Source: Gammaproteobacteria bacterium (lineage in GTDB: Bacteria > Pseudomonadota > Gammaproteobacteria > Pseudomonadales > Azotimanducaceae). Taken from it: DNA of 6,727 nucleotides. The stretch's first letter is position 1. Every line of letters starts with the position of its first letter. The position numbers and the translations under genes are program-made. Below are positions 1 to 6,330 of this stretch, piece by piece. The notes beneath the pieces are model-generated. The model saw nothing but the letters and a program-made list of their open reading frames with translations. It had not been told where the DNA came from and ran no database searches. The stretch covers positions 9,679 through 16,405 of the forward strand of contig PBQQ01000033.1 in the NCBI GenBank assembly GCA_002725095.1. Direction: 5' to 3'.

Positions 1-585
1 CAGCAGTATCTTGGTTACTTTGGCTATACCTTAGCGGCTTGTTTGCTCAGTGGCTCTACCGGTGCATTGCCTGCTGTATCTACGGTTGGCGGAGAATTAC
101 TGGCTAGCCTAGACAGCCAGCGACTGGGGCCCCATTCACCAAGTCCGATCCTCCGAGATAATCTGTTTTCGGCCAACAACAAACGTTTCCAAAATCTTCC
201 AGACGAACCAGATCAGCAAGGTTTCAACTGGCTGAGTCGCGATACCGAACATGTCGCTGCGTATGTGGCTGACCCTCTTTGTGGCGCTGTGCTGTGCAGC
301 CGCAGTTTGGCAGATATGTTCAGTGGTCTACGTCGCAGCAGTCGCGCAAGCCACATTGCATGCATTCCCAAAGGTCTGCCCGTGCGTTTTATCAGCGGCG
401 CAGACGATCCGGTACACAATAACGGGCGCGGCATTCGCCGTTTGGTGCGGCGCTATGAAAAAGCACGGCTTAATGTGTCCAGCAAGCTCTACCCGGGTGG
501 GCGCCACGAATTGTTCAACGAAACCAATCGTGGGCAAGTGTTCGATGAACTGTTGCTATGGCTAGAGGAGATAAACCGTGCCTGA
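1..585 (+). CDS. Alpha/beta hydrolase, lysophospholipase / S33 aminopeptidase-like (5' end missing)
   Basis: This is the C-terminal 194 codons of a serine hydrolase with the alpha/beta-hydrolase fold. The frame is open from base 1, so the true start lies outside the window. The fragment begins just before the strand reading LSGSTGALP (codons 16-24), which in this family follows the nucleophile elbow, so the catalytic serine motif GxSxG is off the edge. Two triad members are visible: the acidic residue in SGADDPV (second Asp, about codon 136) and the histidine in PGGRHE (about codon 169). The segments FNWLSRD, YVADPLCG and LYPGGRHELFNETNR match the cap and C-terminal parts of proteins annotated as alpha/beta hydrolase, serine aminopeptidase S33 or lysophospholipase. 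The substrate is unknown; such enzymes cleave small esters, monoacylglycerols or lysophospholipids. The stop overlaps the next gene by 8 bp, which points to translational coupling with the amidase. Confidence 0.9.
   Translation, partial: QQYLGYFGYTLAACLLSGSTGALPAVSTVGGELLASLDSQRLGPHSPSPILRDNLFSANNKRFQNLPDEPDQQGFNWLSRDTEHVAAYVADPLCGAVLCSRSLADMFSGLRRSSRASHIACIPKGLPVRFISGADDPVHNNGRGIRRLVRRYEKARLNVSSKLYPGGRHELFNETNRGQVFDELLLWLEEINRA
564..570 (+). promoter_or_regulatory. Ribosome binding site deciding the GTG start of the amidase
   Basis: AGAGGAG is a strong Shine-Dalgarno sequence, 7 nt before the GTG codon at 578. It lies inside the end of the hydrolase gene. It supports a non-ATG start and an 8-bp gene overlap (GTGCCTGA, 578-585). 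Confidence 0.8.
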
Positions 586-2017
586 AAATAAGCCAACCCC
601 ATTGTGGGATGACGCCATTACGCTGTGCCGTGACCTGCAGCGCGGCACCGTCAGCGCGGTGGATTTAATGCGCAACGTGTACGCAAGAATTGAAGCCATA
701 AACCCAACCGTCAACGCTCTGGTGAATCTGCTTGATGAGCGAGAGGCATTGGCATTGGCCGCCGCCGCTGACCAAGTGCCGATCGCTGAGCGCGGGCCGC
801 TGCATGGCTTACCCATGGCCCCAAAGGACGCAGTCGCCGTTCGCGGTTTTCCTACGACGTGGGGCTTCAAACCCTTCGCGACCAGAATCGAAGAGCAAGA
901 CAGCGCCCTAGCTCAGCGCATGCGTGATGCGGGCGCCCTCTTTATCGGCCACAGCAACATGCCCGAATTTGGTTTGGGGTCTAATACCTTCAACGCGCTG
1001 TTCGGCTCCACGTTAAACCCCTACGATCTCGGTAAAACCGCAGGCGGCAGCAGCGGCGGCGCTGCGGTGGCATTGGCCACAGACATGTTGCCGTTGGCGG
1101 ATGGCAGTGACATGGGCGGCTCACTGCGCAATCCCGCCAGTTTTTGCAACGTGGTTGGGCTACGTCCCTCGATCGGGCGTACGCCAATGAGTCGCGGTTT
1201 TGGCTGGTACGGTCGGTTGGTGACGTCCGGCCCAATGGCAAAGACAGTGGCAGATACCACTCTGTTATTCTCGATTTTGGCGGGACCTGACGCCAGCGAC
1301 CCACTGACACTGCCAGAGTCTGGTGAACAGTTCCTTGATGCCCTTGTGCCTGCCCAACTCGACAACAATCACCCTATTAAAGTGGCCGTTAGCGAAGATC
1401 TGGGGACGCTGCCAATCGATCCTGAGGTCCGCTCGGTTATACAAAATACCGCTAAAGTCTTCAGCGATCTCGGCGCCGAAGTCGTCTTAGACCACCCCAA
1501 TCTGGCCGGCGCGATGGAGGTTTTCCAAACCCAGCGAGCGGCCGGTTTACGCACTCTGGGGCGCAGCCTAGATTTCACTCTTCCACGATGGCGCGATGAC
1601 GCCAAAGACACGGCCATATGGAATATCGAACGAGGTTTTGCGCTGACCCCTGACCAGTTGCTGGATTCAGAACTGCAGCGCACAAAAATCTACGCTGAGG
1701 TCGCAGAATTTTTCCAGAACTACGATGTTTTAGCCTTACCCGCAGCCCAAGTACCGCCCTTCTCCATTGATCAGGAGTGGGTTACTCAGATCGACGGTGT
1801 CGACTTGGAAACCTATATCGACTGGATGGCGGTTTGCTGCATGATTACTGTGACTGGCTTACCCACCTTGTCCATTCCAGCGGGTTTCAGCTCTGATGGT
1901 CTGCCGATCGGGGTGCAACTGGTGGGCAAACCCAGAGGTGACCTAGCGTTGCTCAAAATCGCCCATTGGTTTGAGCAGTCCACGCAGTTTTATACCCAGC
2001 AACCGCGTATAATCTAG
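578..2017 (+). CDS. Amidase (amidase signature family)
   Basis: This 479-residue protein is a cytoplasmic-type hydrolase of the amidase signature (AS) family, which cleaves C-N bonds of amides through a Ser-cisSer-Lys triad. The triad is intact: Lys83 in APKDAVAVRG, Ser158 in GGSSGG and the nucleophile Ser182 in GSDMGGSLRNPAS. The Lys-Ser and Ser-Ser spacings (75 and 24 residues) are those I recall for the well-studied AS enzyme FAAH. The Gly/Ser-rich signature spans roughly residues 155-190, and the usual C-terminal family motifs GLPTLSIPAG (427-436) and GLPIGVQLVG (441-450) are present. Length is normal and no signal peptide is seen. The GTG start is chosen because of a strong Shine-Dalgarno sequence 7 nt upstream. 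The AS family includes GatA, but GatA normally sits with gatB and gatC, which are absent here. A stand-alone amidase is more likely, with unknown substrate. It is co-transcribed with the upstream alpha/beta hydrolase. Confidence 0.95.
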   Translation: MPENKPTPLWDDAITLCRDLQRGTVSAVDLMRNVYARIEAINPTVNALVNLLDEREALALAAAADQVPIAERGPLHGLPMAPKDAVAVRGFPTTWGFKPFATRIEEQDSALAQRMRDAGALFIGHSNMPEFGLGSNTFNALFGSTLNPYDLGKTAGGSSGGAAVALATDMLPLADGSDMGGSLRNPASFCNVVGLRPSIGRTPMSRGFGWYGRLVTSGPMAKTVADTTLLFSILAGPDASDPLTLPESGEQFLDALVPAQLDNNHPIKVAVSEDLGTLPIDPEVRSVIQNTAKVFSDLGAEVVLDHPNLAGAMEVFQTQRAAGLRTLGRSLDFTLPRWRDDAKDTAIWNIERGFALTPDQLLDSELQRTKIYAEVAEFFQNYDVLALPAAQVPPFSIDQEWVTQIDGVDLETYIDWMAVCCMITVTGLPTLSIPAGFSSDGLPIGVQLVGKPRGDLALLKIAHWFEQSTQFYTQQPRII

Positions 2018-2040
2018 CGCCTGCACTATTCTTCAACGCT

Positions 2041-2493
2041 ATGACAACAACGCCTACGGAACTACCGAAACTTTACTCCATGCACTCCATTGGCGTTGCA
2101 ACCTTCTTTTGCTCGCTGCTCGCCGGCGGCTATCTGCTGTATGCGAATTACAAAGCGTTGGGCATGCGCAAGCTGGCGTATTACACACTGGCCGCCAGCG
2201 TTTTGGTATTTGTATTTCTTATGGTAGCGATGTCCATTTATATCGACGGCACCGCCAGCGCCCCCGACGAGCTGCCACAACTTTCGATCACCTTAAGCCT
2301 GATCGCTGCGGTGGCCCAGGCCATTATTGCTGTCCTCGCGACCCAATCACTGCAGGGTGCAATGTTTGCTACGTTCAACGAGATGCAAGGACCGTATCAT
2401 TCCACTTGGCATGCTTTTTTTGTCGGCCTGTGTGCCGCATTCGTCTTGTCTTTGCCTCTAACTCCCTTTGTCGCAGCGCTTGCGCACTTCTAG
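2041..2493 (+). CDS. Small four-helix integral membrane protein of unknown function
   Basis: This 150-residue protein has four predicted membrane segments: about residues 15-34 (IGVATFFCSLLAGGYLLYA), 45-67 (YYTLAASVLVFVFLMVAMSIYI), 80-101 (ITLSLIAAVAQAIIAVLA) and 124-148. The soluble ends are short, and there is no recognised catalytic motif or signal peptide. The opening pattern, a residue run like YSMHSIGVATF followed by LAGGYLLYANYKALG, resembles a common group of uncharacterised small bacterial membrane proteins, recalled from memory and not checked by search. It starts 23 bp after the amidase stop on the same strand, so it may be the third gene of that operon. No clear Shine-Dalgarno sequence precedes ATG 2041; an internal ATG at 2080 (residue 14) is an alternative but also lacks one. 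I cannot assign a function. Confidence 0.75.
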   Translation: MTTTPTELPKLYSMHSIGVATFFCSLLAGGYLLYANYKALGMRKLAYYTLAASVLVFVFLMVAMSIYIDGTASAPDELPQLSITLSLIAAVAQAIIAVLATQSLQGAMFATFNEMQGPYHSTWHAFFVGLCAAFVLSLPLTPFVAALAHF

Positions 2494-2512
2494 CAGGGTA
2501 ACCGGGTGAACG

Positions 2513-3190
2513 TCAGTGTGATTCGCCACTGGCCATCGCGGTACCCAAAACTCGTTTTTGGAAATCCTCTGTCGAATTAATGCGCGGGTAATCGTTCTCC
2601 GGCACATCCACTTCAAGAAATTCACACAGCGGTGCCCAGCCATCGCCAGGCTCAATGACCAGCAACTTACCTCGCGGCACACTGTTAATTACCTCTTGGT
2701 TGTGTCGCTCGAAACAGTTTATGACATGCCGTTTATTCTCCATGCGCATACCAAACACACCGTCCCAGATCACCTCATAAACCATTTTAATACGATCTTG
2801 GGCCTGGCTTTCGACGCTGCCGTGCTGATCTGCATCTGCGAGATCCATGCGTCCCTGCTCTGAAGACAACCAAATAGTATGCATAACACTCGCGTACCAC
2901 TGCTCTGCATCACGTCGAGTCAAAATTACTTTAGCGTCTGGAAACGCCTTTAATTGCTGACGCCAGAAGTTGCACGACGGCCAGTCGACGGCAGCCTGGT
3001 AGCCGGAAAAAAGCGTTTCCCAATCTACATTCTGACCTGCCGCCGCGGCACGCCACACCTCGATATGATGAGGCACCAGAGGCATTTCCATCATGTGATA
3101 ACACTTATCGAAACCTAAGCGCTCTAAGGCCAACTTTAACGAAAACGTACCTGTGCGCCCAAACCCGGCTCCAATTACTTTAAGACCCAT
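2513..3190 (-). CDS. Sulfotransferase family protein (P-loop, PAPS-type)
   Basis: This 225-residue protein has the layout of the bacterial/eukaryotic sulfotransferase family often labelled Sulfotransfer_4. Such proteins are expected to move a sulfonate group from PAPS to an acceptor, though most bacterial members have no known substrate. The N-terminal strand and 5'-phosphosulfate-binding loop are GAGFGRTGTFSLKLAL (residues 7-22). The 3'-phosphate-binding strand and helix are KVILTRRDAEQWYASV (87-102), with Arg92/Arg93 and Ser101 placed as in the family. DWPSCNFW (69-76) and LLVIEPGDGWAPLCEFL (176-192) match other family blocks. No signal peptide or membrane segment is seen, so it should be cytoplasmic. 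GAGGA lies 4 nt upstream of the ATG, supporting the start. It follows frmA by 53 bp on the same strand and is probably co-transcribed with it. The family call is firm; the enzymatic activity and acceptor are inference. Confidence 0.88.
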   Translation of the reverse strand: MGLKVIGAGFGRTGTFSLKLALERLGFDKCYHMMEMPLVPHHIEVWRAAAAGQNVDWETLFSGYQAAVDWPSCNFWRQQLKAFPDAKVILTRRDAEQWYASVMHTIWLSSEQGRMDLADADQHGSVESQAQDRIKMVYEVIWDGVFGMRMENKRHVINCFERHNQEVINSVPRGKLLVIEPGDGWAPLCEFLEVDVPENDYPRINSTEDFQKRVLGTAMASGESH

Positions 3191-3201
3191 GCTGTCCTCA
3201 A

Positions 3202-3215
3202 TGGCTGCTCAGCCA
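3202..3215. repeat. Perfect dyad TGGCTG-CT-CAGCCA in the frmA-sulfotransferase spacer
   Basis: A 6-bp inverted repeat with a 2-bp centre lies just upstream of the sulfotransferase ribosome binding site. On the minus-strand RNA it could form a small tetraloop hairpin. It has no T-tract on the minus strand, so it is not a standard terminator. Its role is unknown. Confidence 0.35.
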
Positions 3216-3233
3216 ACTTAGAATTTGAAATTG

Positions 3234-3247
3234 CTGACTCAAGTCAG
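3234..3247. repeat. Perfect dyad CTGACT-CA-AGTCAG across the frmA stop codon
   Basis: A 6-bp inverted repeat with a 2-bp centre overlaps the frmA stop codon (3244-3246). On the minus strand it is followed by CAATTTCAAATT, which is AT-rich but not a clean T-run. It could be a weak hairpin affecting readthrough from frmA into the sulfotransferase, or chance. Confidence 0.35.
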
Positions 3248-4353
3248 TAAACCACAACTGAACGAATACTCTCCCCCGCATGCATAACATCAAAACCCGC
3301 ATTAATTTCATCTAAATTGAAGGTATGGGTAATCAGGTCATCGATATTGATCTTGCCGTCCATATACCAGTCGACGATCTGCGGAACATCTGTTCGGCCC
3401 TTTGCGCCGCCAAAGGCCGTGCCGCGCCAAACCCTGCCCGTTACTAACTGAAACGGCCGCGTTGCGATCTCTCGGCCGGCAGCAGCCACTCCTATGATGA
3501 TGCTCTCACCCCACCCCTTATGACAGCACTCGAGCGCTTGACGCATAACATCGGTATTACCAATGCATTCGAATGAGTAGTCCACACCGCCGTCTGTCAG
3601 TTCGACGATGGCTTCAACCACACCATCAACGTCCGTCGGGTTGATGAAATCGGTCATGCCAAACTGTTCCGCAAGCGTTCGCCGCTGCGGATTTAAATCA
3701 ACGCCAATAATGCGCTCCGCACCGGCCAGTCTTGCGCCTTGTACAACATTCAGGCCGATCCCACCGAGACCGAATACAGCCACGCTGGCGCCAGCCTCGA
3801 CTTTCGCAGTGTTCATTACCGCACCAAGCCCAGTGGTTACGCCACATCCGATGTAGCACACCTTGTCAAAAGGCGCATCCTCGCGGATCTTAGCTAACGC
3901 GATTTCCGGGACTACGGTGAAATTAGCAAAAGTCGAGGTGCCCATATAATGAAACAACGGCTCGCCGTTTAACGAAAATCTTGAACTGCCATCCGGCATC
4001 AACCCCTGACCTTGAGTATCGCGAATAGCACCACATAAGTTAGTTTTGCCAGACAAACAAAATTTGCACTGGCGGCATTCCGGCGTATACAGCGGGATCA
4101 CATGATCGCCCGGCTTGAGGGTCGAAACACCCGCACCGACCTCCCTCACAATACCCGCCCCTTCGTGACCGAGAATCGCCGGAAAGAGACCTTCAGGGTC
4201 GGCGCCAGAAAGCGTATAGGCATCGGTATGACAAATTCCTGTCGCCTTCATCTCGACAAGGACCTCACCCGCCGCTGGCGCCGCCAAATCTACGGTCTCT
4301 ATACTGAGTGGCTGGCCCGCCGCAAACGCAACCGCCGCTTTCGTTGTAATCAT
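3244..4353 (-). CDS. frmA: S-(hydroxymethyl)glutathione dehydrogenase / class III alcohol dehydrogenase
   Basis: This 369-residue zinc enzyme oxidises S-hydroxymethylglutathione, the spontaneous adduct of formaldehyde and glutathione, to S-formylglutathione with NAD+. Class III enzymes also reduce S-nitrosoglutathione. Catalytic zinc ligands are Cys41 (GICHTDAY), His63 (GHEGAG) and Cys170 (IGCGVTTG). Structural zinc ligands are Cys93, Cys96, Cys99 and Cys107. The Rossmann motif GLGGIG is at 195-200, with Asp219 at the end of the next strand, favouring NAD over NADP. SGADPEG and IRDTQGQGLMPDG (Arg111) correspond to the class III residues that bind the glutathione adduct. Length is typical. AGGGGA ends 4 nt before the ATG, supporting the start. 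The gene is transcribed away from sulP. Downstream there is a sulfotransferase instead of the frequent partner S-formylglutathione hydrolase, and no frmR regulator is adjacent. The role is formaldehyde or nitrosothiol detoxification. Confidence 0.97.
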   Translation of the reverse strand: MITTKAAVAFAAGQPLSIETVDLAAPAAGEVLVEMKATGICHTDAYTLSGADPEGLFPAILGHEGAGIVREVGAGVSTLKPGDHVIPLYTPECRQCKFCLSGKTNLCGAIRDTQGQGLMPDGSSRFSLNGEPLFHYMGTSTFANFTVVPEIALAKIREDAPFDKVCYIGCGVTTGLGAVMNTAKVEAGASVAVFGLGGIGLNVVQGARLAGAERIIGVDLNPQRRTLAEQFGMTDFINPTDVDGVVEAIVELTDGGVDYSFECIGNTDVMRQALECCHKGWGESIIIGVAAAGREIATRPFQLVTGRVWRGTAFGGAKGRTDVPQIVDWYMDGKINIDDLITHTFNLDEINAGFDVMHAGESIRSVVVY

Positions 4354-4378
4354 AATTTCCCCTGATTCCAGCTGTTAT

Positions 4379-4384
4379 TTTATA
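4379..4384 (-). promoter_or_regulatory. Candidate -10 element for frmA
   Basis: On the minus strand the sequence TATAAA lies in an AT-rich patch (about 4375-4395), 25 bases before the frmA ATG. That would give a leader of roughly 18-20 nt containing the AGGGGA ribosome binding site. No good -35 hexamer lies at the usual 16-18 bp spacing, so this is a weak call. Confidence 0.3.
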
Positions 4385-4416
4385 TCGACTAAATACTGCA
4401 GCTTACCCTGTCCACC

Positions 4417-4434
4417 ATTCTGGGTTCGCAGAAT
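4417..4434. promoter_or_regulatory. Inverted repeat ATTCTG-N6-CAGAAT, candidate operator
   Basis: Two perfect 6-bp arms flank a 6-bp centre (GGTTCG) in the divergent frmA-sulP region. It sits 64 bp upstream of the frmA start and just upstream of the candidate frmA -10 patch. The shape fits a dimeric regulator site. It contains a T-N11-A arrangement as in LysR-type boxes, but no regulator gene is present in the window to support that. Confidence 0.35.
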
Positions 4435-4446
4435 CTTTACGCAAAG

Positions 4447-4456
4447 CCGCTAGCGG
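4447..4456. promoter_or_regulatory. 10-bp perfect palindrome CCGCTAGCGG
   Basis: A gapless palindrome lies in the middle of the divergent frmA-sulP intergenic region. It is a possible protein-binding site, but it is short enough to be chance. Confidence 0.25.
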
Positions 4457-4512
4457 GTTCAGGCTATGGACCACAACAGCCTTTGCACTTGAGTCAATTA
4501 CACCTGATAGAC

Positions 4513-4526
4513 TTGTCAGATGACAA
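4513..4526. promoter_or_regulatory. Inverted repeat TTGTCA-GA-TGACAA, candidate operator before sulP
   Basis: A 14-bp perfect dyad lies 43 bp upstream of the preferred sulP ATG (4570). Compact TTGTC/GACAA dyads are typical of dimeric helix-turn-helix repressor sites such as those of GntR-like proteins. It would be in the promoter or leader if the ATG is the true start, but inside the coding region if the TTG at 4483 were used. Confidence 0.35.
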
Positions 4527-4569
4527 TGGCAGTTCTCCATTTCTTCCGCATTATTCGGCGCAAAACGAC

Positions 4570-6330
4570 ATGCGCTTAGGCTTACGCATACGTCGCGGGC
4601 TGCGAGACTGGCGCAGTGTCGTCCCACTCGCGGGGCTTATGGGCAGCTACCAACGCAGCGATTTTGGGCACGATGTTATGGCAGGCCTTATTGTCGGCAT
4701 GGTCACCATCCCGCAAGCCGTTGCCTACGCGCTTTTGGCCGGCGTGCCGCCGCAATCAGGCCTATATGCGTGTCTATTGCCTATGGTTATCTACACCGTA
4801 TTTGGCAGCTCTAAACAGCTGGTGGTCGGCCCTGTGGCGGTGGCGGCCCTGCTCGTCACAGCAACGGTAAGCGAGCTCGCGCCGCGCTACAGCGAAGCCT
4901 ATCTCGGCATAACGACGCTGCTGTGTTTGCAAGTTGGGTTGCTTTTGGGTGCTTTGCGCATCACTAAAATGGGCGGTTTAGTGACGCTGCTGAGTCATCC
5001 AGTGATAAACGGCTTTGTAAATGCCGCTGCGATTTTGATCATCATTAGCCAATTGCCCGGCCTCACCGGCATTACCGTCTACGACAATACAAACCCGAGC
5101 GCAGCAATAACAGGGTTATTGCAACATCTAACGCGGATGAACCCATACGCCGTCGCCTTTGGTGCCAGTGCTTTACTACTGTTATTGGTCAGCCGCCCGT
5201 TGATCGGCGGACTGCTGCACGCTTTGGGCATAAAGGCCGCCCATCAACACCCGTTGACCCGCGTCGGTCCGATGCTTTGTGCAATGGCCGCCACGCTTAT
5301 CGTTACCACATTTAACTTGGACGGCAGTCTGGCAACGGTTGGTGTGATTCCAACGGGCTTACCGCAGTTAACTGTTCCGCCGATGACCGTGAATCTTTGG
5401 CTCGAGTTGTTACCGGCTGCGTTGATTATTGCGGTAGTTTCTTATGTTGAGAGTTATTCGATCGGCACCACGCTCGCCACCCGATCCAACGACCGCATAA
5501 ACGCTAATCAGGAATTACTGGCGTTGGGACTCGCCAACATCGGCGCGGGCTTCACCGGGGCCTATCCAGTGGCGGGGTCGTTTTCGCGCTCCAGCGTCAA
5601 CTTTGCTGCCGGCGCTCGCACCCCCGCCAGCTCATTGGTTTGTGCCGTTGTTGTCGTTCTGACTTTGATCTTTGCTGCCAACTTATTTATCAGCCTGCCT
5701 AACGCTGTATTGGCAGCGATCGTGATGACTTCGGTATTTGGGCTCATCGACTTTAGCAAAATTCGCTCCAACTGGACCATTTACCGAGACGACTCCATCA
5801 CGGAAATAGCCACCATTGCCTTAGTTCTGGGGCTTGGCGTTGAACTGGGTCTATTGGCTGGTGTGGCTGTATCGATCGGTTTTTTCATCCGCAATTCCAG
5901 TCAACCAAACATTACACAGGTCGGTCGACTTGGAGAAAGCGAACAATTCAGATCCGTTAAGCGCTACGCAGTGCAACTGCATGAGCAGATTCTCGCGCTA
6001 CGTATCGACGAGAATATCTATTTCGCGAACGCCGGAAAAATTGAAGAAAAGCTGCTGCGACGAGTCGCCGGCCGCCACGGTACTAAACATTTATTATTAG
6101 TCTGCAACGCCGTCAACCGCATCGATGCAACCGGTCTTTCTATGCTATTGCGCATCAATCAGCAGCTGCAACGCTCGGGCGTCCAACTGCATTTCAGCGA
6201 CATTAAAGGGCCCTTAATGGCGCAGCTTGAAAAAACCGAATTACCTGCGGTCATCAGTGGCGAGATCTTTTTTACCACCGACCAGGCCTTCAAGACGCTG
6301 ACCGGCAGCCAGCACGAATCGTCATGTTAA
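4570..6330 (+). CDS. sulP: SulP/SLC26 family anion transporter with STAS domain
   Basis: This 586-residue inner-membrane transporter belongs to the SulP (SLC26) family, which moves sulfate, bicarbonate or other anions by proton or sodium coupling, or by exchange. The membrane domain fills about residues 25-445. It opens with the family signature TIPQAVAYALLAGVPP (46-61), then GSSKQLVVGPVAVAALL (79-95), the ESYSIGTTLATRS to AGSFSRSSVN block (about 294-344) and PNAVLAAIVMTSVFGL (377-392). A C-terminal STAS domain covers about residues 468-576, with the anti-sigma-antagonist-like loop RIDATGLSML. The ATG at 4570 gives a normal family length and a short basic N-terminus (RLGLRIRRGLRDWR). The frame is open further upstream, to a TTG at 4483 that would add 29 residues. 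Neither start has a clear ribosome binding site. The gene is divergent from frmA and overlaps lptG by 7 bp. Substrate cannot be told from the sequence: sulfate is the default, bicarbonate a real alternative. The gene symbol is a family-level name. Confidence 0.93.
   Translation: MRLGLRIRRGLRDWRSVVPLAGLMGSYQRSDFGHDVMAGLIVGMVTIPQAVAYALLAGVPPQSGLYACLLPMVIYTVFGSSKQLVVGPVAVAALLVTATVSELAPRYSEAYLGITTLLCLQVGLLLGALRITKMGGLVTLLSHPVINGFVNAAAILIIISQLPGLTGITVYDNTNPSAAITGLLQHLTRMNPYAVAFGASALLLLLVSRPLIGGLLHALGIKAAHQHPLTRVGPMLCAMAATLIVTTFNLDGSLATVGVIPTGLPQLTVPPMTVNLWLELLPAALIIAVVSYVESYSIGTTLATRSNDRINANQELLALGLANIGAGFTGAYPVAGSFSRSSVNFAAGARTPASSLVCAVVVVLTLIFAANLFISLPNAVLAAIVMTSVFGLIDFSKIRSNWTIYRDDSITEIATIALVLGLGVELGLLAGVAVSIGFFIRNSSQPNITQVGRLGESEQFRSVKRYAVQLHEQILALRIDENIYFANAGKIEEKLLRRVAGRHGTKHLLLVCNAVNRIDATGLSMLLRINQQLQRSGVQLHFSDIKGPLMAQLEKTELPAVISGEIFFTTDQAFKTLTGSQHESSC

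Noticed and set aside
43..585. A complete 180-residue hydrolase starting at TTG 43
   Set aside because: The frame is open to base 1, and the residues before 43 continue the family alignment. The catalytic serine motif is missing because the gene is cut by the window edge, not because the protein is short.
990..1683. Open frames on the minus strand inside the amidase
   Set aside because: They lie antisense to a strongly conserved enzyme, have no family resemblance, and their composition is Arg/Pro/Ser-rich as expected of shadow frames.
578..2017. GatA subunit of the Glu/Asp-tRNA amidotransferase
   Set aside because: The signature is shared by the whole amidase family. No gatB or gatC is nearby, and the neighbour is an alpha/beta hydrolase.
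2109..2501. 130-residue plus-strand frame overlapping the small membrane protein
   Set aside because: It is an alternative frame rich in Arg and Cys with no membrane pattern. The 2041-2493 frame has four clean hydrophobic segments and a better position after the amidase.
4102..4365. 87-residue plus-strand frame antisense to the frmA 5' end
   Set aside because: It is Arg-rich and resembles no family, while the frmA frame on the other strand is unmistakable.
3235..4496. Octamer TGACTCAA in the frmA-sulfotransferase spacer (3235-3242) and, inverted, in the frmA-sulP region (4489-4496)
   Set aside because: A shared octamer between two spacers of this size is expected by chance reasonably often, and no further copies were noticed in intergenic DNA.
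4403..4627. 74-residue minus-strand frame through the divergent intergenic region
   Set aside because: It overlaps the sulP N-terminus, has scattered Cys residues with no zinc-motif spacing, and would put a gene on top of the probable promoters.
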